A stretch of DNA of 64,000 nt from Rhizopus arrhizus (GCA_024220505.1 JAKZZE010000019.1:310001-374000), one strand, 5' to 3'; numbered from the stretch's first letter, positions 21,209-33,288 are shown. Notes: generated from the letters alone by a model not told the origin. Numbers and translations are program-made.

Positions 21209-22847
21209 CAGTAGGTCAAAAAATTGCTGCAAGGAATTGCAAAATACCGGTTTTACAGCTGGTTGTCTATGGATACTGCATGAAACTATCTCAAACATTG
21301 ATTGTTTGTACCTCACTAGAAGGGGCATTTATTCGTCGATTATCTGATATGGGCAATAGTTATTGGTGGAATTTGATATTGTTAAAGGGAATTTTATAAA
21401 CATCCGGCATTTTTTACTTGTTTACATATGTTTGGAATAACAAATTTTAATACGACCCAACCGGTTGTTATCATAATTTTTCACATTCTTGACATGATTA
21501 GAATGTTGCCAGTATATAAAAGCGCTTACAATTCCTTTATTCTAAATTTTAAATTTTCTTATTTAACTTATTTCTCTTTTTTACCTTATTACCAATCGCA
21601 TGCCTAAACGACTGCCAGAAGAAAAAGTAAACGATCTCAAGCAAGCATTAACTGGATCCACATCAACGTACGATATTGCTAAGGAGGTTGGAGTACATGA
21701 ATCAACTGTTAGTAGATACTCTAGGCGGTTGTTTTCAAATAGGACAATGGGCTCAGCTGGTAGACCTACATTAGTCTCCAAAGTGACCAAACGGCTAATC
21801 AAAAGAAAAGTCATTGAAGGGGTTCTAAAGACTGCCAAAGAGGTACACCGGGAGCTGGTTCAACTTGGCTATGATATCTCATACCAGTCAGCAATTAACG
21901 TCCTGAAATCAATGGAGTTCCATTCTTCAATAAAAAAAAAGAAGCCGTTTCTGACAAAAGCTCATATGCAGCATCGATTAGAATGGGCCAAGAAGCATCA
22001 GGATTGGACAGTGGAAGAATGGCGAAAAGTCGTCTTTTCTGATGAAACCAAGATCAACGTATGGGGCTCTGATGGTTGTAAGTATTATTGGAAAAGACCA
22101 AGTGATCCTCTTCAACCGCATCATCTAGAGTTTACAGTCAAGCATGGAGGCGGCAAGTTGATGATGTGGGGCTGCATAACATCTGAAGGACCAGGATATG
22201 CTTGTCAAATTTACGATGGGAACATGAACGCGGATGTTTATCAGCATATATTAGACACTACACTTCGTGATACTATGGAGTACTACAATTTCAACTGGTC
22301 CAACATTTACTTTCAGCATGATAATGATCCAAAGCACAAGGCAAAATCCACAATAGCCTGGTTAGATAATTATCAAGTGCGCTATATTAGCGATTGGCCA
22401 GCTCAGAGTCCGGACTTAAATCCAATAGAACATGTATGGCATCAACTGAAGTTAAAGCTCAGCTGTTACGAACGTAGAGCAAAGAATACGGATGAGCTTT
22501 GGGAACGAGTAGAAAAAGCATGGAATGAATTTGATAAAGAACTTTGCCAAAGGTACATTGATAGCATGCCGGCAAGAATTCAAGAGGTTGTTAATAAAAA
22601 AGGAGGACCAACTAAATATTAATAAATAAACCCATTTCGTTCAAATTTTCGTTTTTTCAAATTTTCAAATTGCGCGCCTCATACTTCCTTCAATACTTAT
22701 CCAATGGGGCTTAAACTCTTTCGGATTTTTCAAGACATGTAGGAAATCTACTATGTAGAAACAGAAGCAGTTTGTACCATTGTGACAGGATGTACGCTAC
22801 AAAAACTGAGAAAAATGGATTCCTTGCAGCAATTTTTTGACCTACTG
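21209..22847 (+). mobile_element. Tc1/mariner-like element D, apparently intact, in RT of retrotransposon 2
   Basis: 1639 bp between TA dinucleotides (21207-21208 and 22848-22849). The inverted ends of about 29 bp begin CAGTAGGTCAAAAAATTGCT. It carries one uninterrupted transposase gene. It is the only transposon in the window for which both ends and the gene look complete. Confidence 0.94.
21600..22622 (+). CDS. Tc1-like transposase of element D (340 aa), intact
   Basis: Cut-and-paste DDE transposase acting on TA targets. The ATG at 21600 follows a T-rich leader. The N-terminal paired helix-turn-helix DNA-binding region includes TYDIAKEVGVHESTVS and a GRP linker (AGRPTLVSK). The catalytic core shows KVVFSDETKINVWGSDG, YFQHDNDPKHKAKS and SPDLNPIEHVW, giving D-D-E with 35 residues between the last two. 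It ends MPARIQEVVNKKGG...Y before TAA. Length matches functional Tc1 proteins and no defect is visible. In the usual QQDN motif the second Q is H here. Confidence 0.95.
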   Translation: MPKRLPEEKVNDLKQALTGSTSTYDIAKEVGVHESTVSRYSRRLFSNRTMGSAGRPTLVSKVTKRLIKRKVIEGVLKTAKEVHRELVQLGYDISYQSAINVLKSMEFHSSIKKKKPFLTKAHMQHRLEWAKKHQDWTVEEWRKVVFSDETKINVWGSDGCKYYWKRPSDPLQPHHLEFTVKHGGGKLMMWGCITSEGPGYACQIYDGNMNADVYQHILDTTLRDTMEYYNFNWSNIYFQHDNDPKHKAKSTIAWLDNYQVRYISDWPAQSPDLNPIEHVWHQLKLKLSCYERRAKNTDELWERVEKAWNEFDKELCQRYIDSMPARIQEVVNKKGGPTKY

Positions 22848-22849
22848 TA

Positions 22850-24880
22850 CAACGCTTTCTAGGCCTCGCTAATTATTTTCGAAGTCATCTCCCAAATTTC
22901 TCTACCATGACCGCACCGTTAGATAAACTACGTAACGAAGGTTCATTGGAACACATTTGGACTGACAAATACCTGCAGGCTTTTCGAAATATACAAACAG
23001 CCTTATCTAATACTCCTGTTCTGTCTATACCTGACATGCGTCATGAATTACAGCTAGCTACAGATGCTAGCAACACAGGAATTGGCGGTGTACTTTATCA
23101 AATTATTGACGATAAAACTCGCTATATTGGATTCGCAGCAAGAGCACTGTCGAAGTCAGAAATGAACTACTCGACAACTAAACGAGAGCTGTTAGCCATC
23201 TGTTATCTTTTTGAAAGATTTCACAAGTGGTTGTATGGATCTCAATTCACGCTGTATACTGATCATAAAAGTTTGGTCTATCTTGGCACACAAAACATTC
23301 CTAATCCCATGATGCTGAATTGGTTCGAAACTATTTTCAACTATACATTCAAAGTAATCCATCGTCCAGGAATTGAAAATGTGTTGCCGGATTCACTTTC
23401 TCGTCTTTTTTCAGACGATACGGAAAAAAGACTGGGGGGAGATAATAATCCTCAGCAACTTTCCATAAAAAATAAAGATACAAAGTCACAGAGTAAACGT
23501 ACTACAGACAACAGTACAAACATAAAACAAAGAGCTGTACAACTAGTAGACTACATGACACCACCAGAAGAGGAACGTCATAACCTATTATTAAAGGCAC
23601 ATCTACTTGGACACTTTGGGGCTGATGCTATTGTAAAGACAATCCACAATGATAATTTGCACTGGATTAATATTAAAAAAGATGCATTGCAGCTAGTATC
23701 CAATTGTCCTGAATGTCAACAATTTAATATTGGCAAACACGGGTATCACCCTCCCCGTAGTATTCTACCAGATGGTCCTTTTGATCACGTCTGTATTGAC
23801 CTCGGTACCCTGAACATTACATCAACAGAAGGACATAATTTCATTTTAGTCCTAGTTGATCTCTTCACAAGATTTACAATTCTAAGACCATTAATGGATA
23901 AAACTGCAGTATCCATAGCTAATGAACTTAGAGATATCTTTTGCACTTTTGGTTGGCCCAAAAAGCTTAGTTCAGATAACGGTACAGAATTCACTAATGA
24001 AATATTTAATTCATTAATGGAAACCTGTGGTATTGACCATAGACTTTCACTGCCTTATAACCCATTGGGAAATTCGACTAACGAATCATTTGTTGGAATA
24101 GCCAAACGAGCTCTTGTTAAAAGATTACAAGGCAAGAAAGACGAGTGGAATCTTTTCCTTCCTAGTATTCAATATGCTATGAATTGCAAATATTCTAGAT
24201 TACATCATTCCAGACCATTTGTGCTTATGTATAATAGACAACCAAATGAATTTTAGGATTATTCCAATGCACAATCCTCAATACCTAACTCTAGTCAGCA
24301 GTATGCTAAAGCACTAGAAAATAAATTAGACAATATGAACAACATAGTAATCCCTGCTATACGTAACCGTATTATGACTACTCAAAGAACTGACAACGAG
24401 TATTTTATAAAGAAACACCGCATTGTACATCAACAATTTCCTACTAATAGCGAAGTTATGATAAAAAATGTGAATAGAAATAGTAAAACTGACCCAAGGT
24501 ATGAGGGCCCCTTTGTCGTACATGGAGTCACAAAAAATGGTAGCTACATTTTGACGGATAAAACAGGTACATTATTATCGCGCGACGTACCTACCTCGCA
24601 CATCAAACTCATCTCTACAGACAACGTTGTTAATAATCGCGCTGACCAACAACAGTACGATGTGCAGGCAATTATCCAACATAAAGGAAATAACACTAGT
24701 AATTATAAATACCTAGTAAGATGGAAAGGTTATCCTCCAGAATATGATACCTGGGAACCTGCCTCAAGTTTTGATGACATGAGTATGATAGAACAGTACT
24801 GGGCAAGACGTAACGTCAATAATAACATTGGCAAACGTAAACGCTCATCTCATACCAATGTTCCTGTTAAGGATACATAA
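22850..24880 (+). pseudogene. pol: RT end, RNase H, integrase and chromodomain of retrotransposon 2, one internal stop
   Basis: The frame resumes as QRFLGLANYFRSHLP, then RNase H (LATDASNTGIGG, TKRELLAICY, YTDHKSLVYL). The integrase zinc domain (HLLGHFGADA, CPECQQ) and core (CIDLGTLN, SSDNGTEFTNE, NSTNESF) follow. A TAG at 24254-24256 stops the frame just after QPNEF. The same frame then continues to 24880 with a GPF module (YEGPFVVHGVTKNGSY) and a chromodomain (YLVRWKGYPPEYDTWEPASS). Either this is a single nonsense mutation or the tail needs read-through. Chromodomains in such elements guide integration to modified histones. Confidence 0.88.
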
Positions 24881-25755
24881 GATTATAGTCACTTTATTTT
24901 AGTAAAAGGAATCATATATGATCCTGAATAATATGTTGACATAACTTGGAATCATTTATAACATTATTCCCAACACAGATCAATAAAATACTTTGATTAG
25001 ATTTTTATATTAAGCTTTATTCATATTAACTTCACATAGTCAAATAAGATGACATGGTTGTAATATAGTTTAGTGATAGTATGAGCATGTTGAATAAGGA
25101 ATGACGATTACTTACCGGATCATCATTAGTCATGAAAACATTTATCCTGACTGAGATATTATTGTTAACAATGATATCCAATCACGGAACTAAAAGTCTT
25201 TATATTTATCCGTACCGTCTCCTTAAATAGTTATATCTGAAACCATCCCAATAGCATAATTGACAATACAAGCTAGGAACAGGCTAAACTAATAATTAGA
25301 AATAGTAATCATCTATTCTGTCAAATTGATTATAAATCTGTCCTAATTCTTTATCCGTATCATGTCTATAAATACTCTCACTTTTTACATGTAGAATTTT
25401 TTTTGAATCATAAAATAGTTATCTTAACTTAATAAAGAGATACCAAGTTCTAACAGTATTTCTTTATCTTTGATTGCTATATTATATTTACCTAAAACTC
25501 CCCTTTCCTAAACAGTTCCAACCAAGACTAATAATTTTAACAAACGAAACAAGACAAAGTAACGAGCTGAATATGATCTTTTCCCATTACTTTTTTCCTC
25601 AAGGGGTTTTTTGGGTTTTTATCGATTATATACCAGAAGAGCATACTCTCTCTTCCTCTACGCTTACGTCTTTAATATAAACAGCCTACGCAATCATATT
25701 GGATATGATCCCTGTACTCTTCGTTATTCATGATGCTCATCGGTTGTTCCAACCT
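24881..25755 (+). other. Non-coding 3' region of retrotransposon 2 with LTR-like sequence
   Basis: No ORF of note. Between about 24960 and 25480 the order TATAAATACTCTC then TTAATAAAGAGATACC resembles the promoter and polyadenylation layout of this element's own LTR, with diverged words in common. It may be a captured or relic LTR. Boundaries are not defined. Confidence 0.4.
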
Positions 25756-25767
25756 GGAAGGGGGCAA
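25756..25767 (+). other. Polypurine tract of retrotransposon 2
   Basis: GGAAGGGGGCAA directly before the TG of the 3' LTR, the expected plus-strand primer. Confidence 0.75.
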
Positions 25768-26183
25768 TGATGTATCCATCATTCATAACTCGATATGAAA
25801 ACAGTATTAATAAGCTACATGTAAAATATATCCAATAGATAGGCTACAGGTTAATTCGGATAAATCTTCATTAAGAATAAGATGCTACGTAATTGCACGG
25901 TTAAATTATATTAAATCCAGGAACTAAATCACAGTCAATCGCTGTCAATCATATACGAGTATTCTATGGATAAATGCTTATGATGACAAAGATAACAATG
26001 GAAGAACACGTAACCATTATCTATTTGTCATCAGTTATATCATACTCATTAATTATTAATCCATGACATGAAATATTATCCGTGTATGAAAAGTATAAAT
26101 AGAGTATCATTTTCTTATTAAATAAAGCAATCTCTTTATCGAGTCTCGTCCTCTCTTGTTCCTTTCTATTCTTGGATAAATCA
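25768..26183 (+). repeat. 3' LTR of retrotransposon 2
   Basis: 416 bp, about three differences from the 5' LTR (near 26022, 26032 and 26162). Confidence 0.93.
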
Positions 26184-26400
26184 CCTGCTTGTCCTCTAAG
26201 CAATATCGCCGACAATGTTTGCGCTCTACACAGTCTGGGTCCGAGTCGTCCAATGAAACACTCTCGTCTCACAAATGGCTTCAGTTTTGGTCCATCCCAA
26301 TCTTACATGCCTGTCGAAATGTATGGTATCGCCTGTTACACCAGAAGATTCCCCACAAATCCCTTTTGCATCGGCTACTCCCTGTTATGTTCTGGTAAAG
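26184..26400 (+). pseudogene. Fragment of LINE ORF2 C-terminal region
   Basis: In one plus frame (26189-26398) the translation contains FWSIPILHACRNVWYRLLHQ followed by KIPHKSLLHRLLP. This pattern (W..P....RNVWYRLLH.K.P....LHR..P) is typical of the zf-RVT region after the reverse transcriptase of fungal non-LTR elements. It abuts the 3' LTR of retrotransposon 2; no matching LINE part was recognised on the other side. Confidence 0.55.
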
Positions 26401-27169
26401 TAGTTAAGGAATAAAAATAAAACCAAAGAATACTTTTTGAGACTGAACTTTATTTAAGACAATCTTAATTGTTCAAATGAAATCATTACAAAGTCTACTG
26501 TTTATATTCTTCTATCAGTTGGCGGATAAATGAGTAGTTATGAGCGTAGATCCAATAATTGACATGTTTGATTGAAGAATGATCACTGAATCAATTATGA
26601 AAATTTTTAATTCGTTGTTTTTATAGATCTTATTGTTCTTTAACTGATCTGGGAGAATTGTCCCGTCTTCATTGAGAGGAAAGATATATTTATATGAAAT
26701 GCCCCCAGTCAGATCAAAGTTGACTAGGTACCTGATCCATTATTATTCATTTACAGAAATGATGAATAGTAAAGATCATGACTTATTTATTGTTCATGTT
26801 TGCTTTATAAAATGAATCTAATTGTGATAGTTATATATAAAAAAGAAGAAGAATATATTTTATTTAATAAAGATTTAAATTATTATCTTTTATCAATTTT
26901 AATATACTTTTAGTTGTGATTATTCAATATCCCTTATAATCAGACGCTGTTCTACAAAAAAGTCTACATCTATAGTTAATTAAAGTATTTTGAAAAGGAT
27001 TTAATTGGATCATTATGAAAAGTGTATAAATACTAACCGTAACATTAAATAAAGGATAGAAGTTTTCAGTCTCGTTGAATTTTACAGTCTTTTCATTATA
27101 CGAGATATCACATATATTTAGCTTACATTGGAACTATATGAGAGGAAAGAGAAGATTTCATCATCATTA
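26401..27169. other. No gene; LTR-like relic probable
   Basis: AT-rich. Around 27010-27090 GAAAAGTGTATAAATAC, TTAAATAAAGGA and CAGTCTCGTTGAA appear in the same order as in the LTR of retrotransposon 2, suggesting a diverged LTR. Confidence 0.35.
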
Positions 27170-27175
27170 TTATTT

Positions 27176-27250
27176 ATGTATATGAAAAATAAAGCGTGGC
27201 TCAGAGAGTATGTATCACATTTTCGGTCTTCATTTCGTCAACATTGATTC
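27176..27250 (+). repeat. Terminal repeat remnant of a DIRS-like element
   Basis: AAATAAAGCGTGGCTCAGAG and following bases match, with a few changes, the reverse complement of the left end of the DIRS element at 48.5 kb, including the CACATTTTC(A/G)GTCTT part. It lies about 200 bp upstream of the formin start codon and may influence its promoter. Confidence 0.65.
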
Positions 27251-27448
27251 CTTAACCAATTTTTCGTACGTCTTTTCCAATTATTTAAGCTCAGTATCAA
27301 TAGTTTATAAAAATAGTGTAAGCGCCTCTAGCAGTAGAGATACAGTCACATGCTTCAATGATGAACATATAAATTCTTTTGCTTTTACCAAGTATAAAAA
27401 GACGACTATAAAAAAGAAGCATCTTGCTATAGACATTTTCACACTTTC

Positions 27449-30400
27449 ATGTCTGATTTCTTTGGGAGCTTTAGAAAAAAGAAAAACCATGGACAATCTT
27501 CAGCAACTTCTCCAAGAGCTTCTATTGATAGCGGCTCAAGGCGTAGTCTGGGGCCATTCGACGGCAAAGTCGAGGAAAACATGCCAAATTCTGATGAGCA
27601 AATAGAAGAGTTATTTGATCAGATGCTTGTAACTTTTATTAGGTACTATCAAGTCATTTTTGGCTAACTTCAAAACGACTATAGGCACGAAGAGGTTTGG
27701 ATGAAGAAAAGAGAAAGCCTTTAAAATCACAGCTTGACGTCAAAACCAAATGGGCAATGATAGTTCAGGATCGTAAAGCAGAGTTATCTGTCTCAGGAAG
27801 GACAGTTGTTGTAGAAGGACAAGATGATCAACCACATCTTATTAATGTTTTATCTGATTTGGCAGGCGAAATGTGGTCAGCTACTAAAGACTCGACTGTC
27901 CGAGCTGTAGAGAGACATTCAAACCGGTACAGCCATTTAGGCCCTTCTCAGTCTTTGTCATCGTCGACACATACACATTCAATTTCATCCAGCGCTCCTA
28001 CCGCTATAACTGCTTATGATGGACCTTTGCCTTCTGACAAAAATACACCAGAGTTTTATATTAGAAAGTTTATGGAGGCAGACTTGAGAGCTGTTACACC
28101 AGCACTTGCCAATAACCTGGAAGTTAGTTTAAGAACTCGACCAGTAGAGTAAGAATTATGCATTGCTAAGTAATGTTCAAGTTGATAACTAATATTTGCT
28201 TTATGTAGTTGGGTTATACGATTTATAGAGCTTAAAGGATTACGGGTTCTTTCCAATGGATTATCTTTTTTGAATAAGAAATCAGAAAGGTAAAATAAAA
28301 AATAAAAAAGAAATCTATATCAAAATCGTCGAATGTCAATTATATTAAATTACATTTATAGAAAAGGGCAAGTATTAGAATTGGAAATTGAACTCGTAAA
28401 ATGTATCAAAGTATTGGTGAATTCCAGAGTAAGTAAATTATTGGGAGAACCTTGTTAGGCTTATTTATTTAAGCGATTTCAAATATAGTGGGGTGCTCGT
28501 GATGCCATCTTAAACCCAGAATACATCCATTACTTTGTTTTTTCTATTGTCTGTCCTCAATGGCAAACAAGGAAAATAATATGTGATATGCTTCTGTTTA
28601 TTTGCCACTGTGATGTCCCGCTTGGTCATAGATATGTTATGCAAGGATTTGAATTTCTACGCCAACATAAAAACGACATCGGCATTTTTGATTCATGGCT
28701 TAAAGATTTCGAAAATACTTTAGATGGGAAGCGTAAAATTAGTAGGAGTGGGTCAGTGGATGATTATCAAAAACTAGGTGTTTATGTGCCACCAGACAAT
28801 CACATTGCTGAATATGCTGTAGGCTACGAAAATATGATTTAATGGAAAGAGGGTGCACTAAAACGTTTATCTTTAGTTGTCAAATGTCAGTCTTATTAAC
28901 TCATTAACCTATATACCAACTGAAGTGACAGATCGTATATATTTGCGCAGTCAATTTAAATCATCAGGTTTAGACCGAATTTTTACAAAGCTGGAGAAAC
29001 TTGATGATCCGGCACTTTATGATCAAATGGAAAAATATCGAAGAAGAGCAGAAAGTGACTTAGATGAAGCATTTGGCGATGAAATATCAATGTACACCGA
29101 TGTTTCTCAACCAAATGAATTGCTAGAACTTATTCTGGATAATATTGCCGACGCACCGAATGCATTGCACTATTTGCTACAAACTTTTAGAAGCATGCTT
29201 TTAATTAAAGGGGATGCAGATAAAAAGTAAGTATATTTATGTTTTTAATGAAACGTATATATTAACTTTTTTTTTTTTTTTTTTTTTTTTTTTGTAAGAA
29301 CACATTATCATCAAGCAATTAGTGAGATTGTATCAAATATTGTTATGGATCGCAGAGACAGTGTTACAGTTGAAGAGTTGGGAGCATCGGCTTTTGGTAT
29401 TTCTGTCAACAATATGATTGGAAAGTTCAATGAACTCGATCGCCTTCAGGAAATAGCAAGGTCTGCCGAAGAGGATAAGGAAAATGCAATAAGATTAGCT
29501 GCCGAAAATAGGGAGCTCAGACAACAAATTGAGAATTTGATGTCAACCAAAGGCTCGGACACAAGGAATTATAAGATAGAAAACATTGCTATACGAGCTT
29601 TATTGCAGCAATCAAATAAGACTATAGTTATGCTACAGGAAAAGCTTCGTGAAAAATCTGATATAGATGAAAATTACGAGGATGGCAATCAGATACTACA
29701 AGTTGCTGCACCTATTGTAGTAGGAGACGAATGGAAGTGGTCTGGAAGAAAGCCAGATAATATCACACCACTTCGTCCCATTTCTACGTCTTCAGGTATA
29801 AAAAAGTAGCGGTAGTACTACTGTATGATTGCTAAAAAGTGAGAATATAACAGATCCGGACTTATCCAAGTCGAGTAGCACAGCTTCAATCTTTCCTAAA
29901 CACAAAGTAGTTGAAGAAAATGATTGTAAGTAAAGGCCTTGTTTTTTAATTTAATGAGTGTGATTACAAAACAATCTTTATAGCGGAAAGCAAAACACCA
30001 GACGCTACTACCAAAGAAACCGATGGTATCCCTCCTGCTCCCTCTTTTAAGACTGGTCGAGAAAGTAAGCTGTTAAAATGTTAAATTTTATTCAAATAAC
30101 CTTTTTCTTTCAACTAAACAAAATGCAATAGCAATCCCTACTCCCCCTCCCCCTCCTCCATTACTATGTAAGTCGCTATTGCCTTTGGTTCTATTAGGAA
30201 TATATTAATAGCCTCTTATCTATGCAGCATCAGTAGTAACTGAACTCCCCATACCTCCTCCACCAGCTCCACCAGCTCCACCAGCTCCACCAGCTCCACC
30301 AGCTCCACCAGCTCCACCAGCTCCTCCAGCTCCACCAGCTCCACCAGCTCCACCAGCTCCTCCAGCTCCACCAGCTCCTCCAGCTCCTCCACCACGTAAG

Positions 30401-32679
30401 AGAAGCTACTAATTTTACATGAAGTATTATCGTTTTATTAATAATTGTTTCAATTTATAGCACCAGGGACTGCTGGTATTCCTGCTCCTCCTCCGCGTAA
30501 GTGATTAAAACTAAACTTTTTTTGTTGATAACTAAAATCTAACCTAATAACTTATAGCTCCTGGTAGCTTTGGTGGTCCGCCTCCACCTCCTCCTCGTAA
30601 GCTTCTATTAATCTGAGAATTTTGCCTTCACTAAAGAGTTATCTTTGAATTATAGCGCCTGGTGCACCTAAAGGACCTATGGCACCTGCTGTTCCTTTGG
30701 GGCCAGTTCGTAAAGAACTTCGACACTATCCACAAATCAAACTAAAAAACTTACAATGGCAGAAACTGGATGCTCGTGGAGTTAACAACACTGTTTGGGT
30801 ATTGAATGATGTTAATGAAAACGAGATTGAAGACGATTTGGATAAATTTGGTGTATTCGAAAAAATTGTAACCCTGTTTCCGGCTAAGGCAAACAATTTC
30901 TTTGAAAAGAGAATAAAGGCTAAAGTAGAAGAAAAAAAAGATGCTATTAAATTCATGTCCAAAGACAAGAGTCGAAATATTAGTAAAGTGAAAAAGATAT
31001 GCAAAATTCGACTATTCATATATCATGTTTTTTTTTAGATCTAGCTATCTTGCCCAAATGTAAAACCTTTGAATCTTTTGTTGAAGTACGCAAGGCGATT
31101 ATGAAAATAGACGATGCTTTATGTACGGATACGTTTTTAGGGAACCTTATAAACTTCCTTCCTACCAAAGACGATAATTTGACTTTGATGCAAAAATTTT
31201 TGGAAGGACCGCCTGAAGCCTGTGATGAGCTTGATATTCCTGAGCAATTCACTATTGAGGTAACATATAGACAGCTTAGTTGATCGATTGAAAGAATTGA
31301 TGTATATAATTCAAATGAATCAGATGTTTAGAATGTATCGTTATGAACAGCGTATACACTTTATGTTATTTAGAGTTCAGTTTTGGGAAAGGATTGATCA
31401 ATTGGAAAATGTATGCAGTAAAATAACGATAAAAATATTACAGGCTTATTAAAGAATTGAAATAGAGCATGTCGGTTGTAATAGAAGTTTCAGACGCGCT
31501 AAAAAATTCAAAAAGTCTAAAGAATCTACTTTGTGTATGTAAATCTTTTATGGGATTAATTCAGTATTCATTTTTTGGCATAGCTTATACTCGTTATTGG
31601 TAACTACATGAACGCACAAAGTCTTCAAGGTGGAGCATTTGGTATGCGCATTTCAAGCATTAATAAGGTATGTAAGGTGGCAAATCGAAGTTCTGTACTA
31701 ATACGTGAAATTCTGTTTTTCATTACAGCTTGTTGATACGAAGGCGTCTAATACATCATCTTTGAATCTCTTGCATGTTGTGGTCGGTGTGACTAGACGC
31801 CAATTTCCTCACTTGCTTGAATTTTTGGTAGATCTGAAATCAATTGAGCAAGCTTCTAGAAGTAAGAGAAAAAATGGTTATTTTTAAATACCCTGAAACC
31901 AATAATTCTTTAATAGTTATGGCTAGTATTAATGACTTAGTTCAGCAATATACCGAAATGAGAAAAGGATTAAAAGACCTTGCTCTAGAATTAGGAACCA
32001 GATGGCAACCTGAAGACGTGGATCTTGATGAAGACGATAAATTCCGTGACATCATGATGAAATACAATGAAGATGCTAGTATACGCTTCCAAGTTCTTGA
32101 GTCGCTCTATATAAACATGGATGCTAAGTGGAAAGATGCTATGGTTTATTATGGTGAAAATCCAAAGGTGATGAGACCTGATGACTTCTTTTCAACTTTC
32201 GCTCGATTTGTAGTATCTTGGAAGGCATGTTTTAAGCGAGTAAATAAAGGAGAAGCATGGATAGTAATAACATTCAATACTATAATATAGGAAGCATCTG
32301 TTGCCGAAGAAAAGATGGCTCTGAAGCAAGAGCGAGAGGAGAAGAGAAAGCGTGAAGAAGAAGAGAGAAAAGAACGCATGAGAATTAAAAAAGAAAAGGC
32401 AGAAGCAGCTCTGAAAGAGAAGAGAGCACCTGTTGAAGGCATTGATACCAGTAGGAGCTACTTATTTGTGGAAATAGTGTATATTTAATGTATATTTTAG
32501 GCGGCGAAGGAGAAAATGATAGATGCATGATGGATAGTTTATTAGATAAATTAAGAAACGGTGAAGTAGAGGTCCGCACTACCAGACGCCGTAGTAAAAA
32601 GCAAAGAGAAGGTCAAAAAGATGATAACGACGGCAGTGTATCTGCCGCTGACTTACTAAAGAGTCTTGAGTCAGTATAA
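27449..32679 (+). CDS. Formin (diaphanous/Bni1-type actin nucleator), 22 exons, 1327 aa
   Basis: Nucleates and elongates unbranched actin filaments downstream of Rho GTPases. The ATG at 27449 (MSDFFGSFRKKK) starts exon 1. Exons I read: 27449-27628, 27685-28148, 28209-28289, 28362-28428, 28489-28818, 28877-29226, 29299-29795, 29854-29925, 29984-30064, 30132-30167, 30228-30395, 30461-30496, 30558-30596, 30656-30982, 31039-31259, 31324-31410, 31466-31534, 31584-31667, 31729-31861, 31917-32239, 32291-32450 and 32501-32679; all are GT-AG and sum to an open frame. Order: GTPase-binding domain (LDEEKRKPLKSQLDVKTKWA), FH3, coiled coil (exon 7), proline-rich FH1 with (PPA)n, FH2 (KLKNLQWQKLD, LILVIGNYMNA, basic-acidic helix) and a basic DAD-like tail (TTRRRSKKQR). 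Intron 6 contains a run of about 26 T. Confidence 0.93.
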
Positions 32680-33288
32680 GCAGAATACTTTATCCCCTTT
32701 TAAAATAAATGAAAACAAATTCTGTGAATAGCCTAACAATTGATATCTTGAATATGTAATCTTTGCAATGTATTCTACTTTAACCCCATCCAGTATATTC
32801 AAACCTAATTCTCGATTTTACCTCCCAAAGTTTTTCGCAACACTTCTCAAAGCTTATCAAAGAGCATTTAGTGTATTAGAAAGTGCCTTGTAACTAAACT
32901 GCAGAAAAGGCAAGATACTCAACATGAGAATTATAAGCATATGATCTATAGAGAGAGTAATACTCAAATAAATGTATAAAAACGCAACCAAATCTAAAGG
33001 ACGCTATTCGCCTGCATACTTTTTTTTCTTTTTTCTTTTTTCTTTTTTGCGAGATTTCAGTTATTACAGAATGATGCTGTTTGGACTAAAATTACTATAC
33101 ATTATTGCCGTTATTACTTTGGTAAAAGGTCCAACTATTAAAGGAGTTGCACTTGAAAGTAAATAATGAAAATGCGGCTAGTGCAACACTCCTAAGATAA
33201 TTATCTACCTCAAAACAAAAAGATCAAATACTATACACCGTTTTCAAATCAGTTGTAAAATATCATGAAAAAAGAGAGAAAAAGAAAG
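32680..33288. other. Formin 3' flank, no gene seen
   Basis: AT-rich. A short plus ORF near 32972-33166 is driven by a TTTTC-rich tract and has no recognisable domain. Confidence 0.5.

Larger units (their letters stand above)
15992..26183 (+). mobile_element. Ty3/gypsy chromodomain retrotransposon 2, split by two DNA transposons
   Basis: LTRs of 416 bp each (15992-16407 and 25768-26183, TG...CA) differ at about three positions. The purine tract GGAAGGGGGCAA precedes the 3' LTR. When elements C (16823-18765) and D (21209-22847) and one TA copy each are disregarded, gag-pol is one frame, broken only by a TAG at 24254. The flanking 5-mers are CCTCT and CCTGC, so no clean target duplication is seen. 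A chromodomain at the C-terminus of integrase places it among chromoviruses. Confidence 0.92.
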
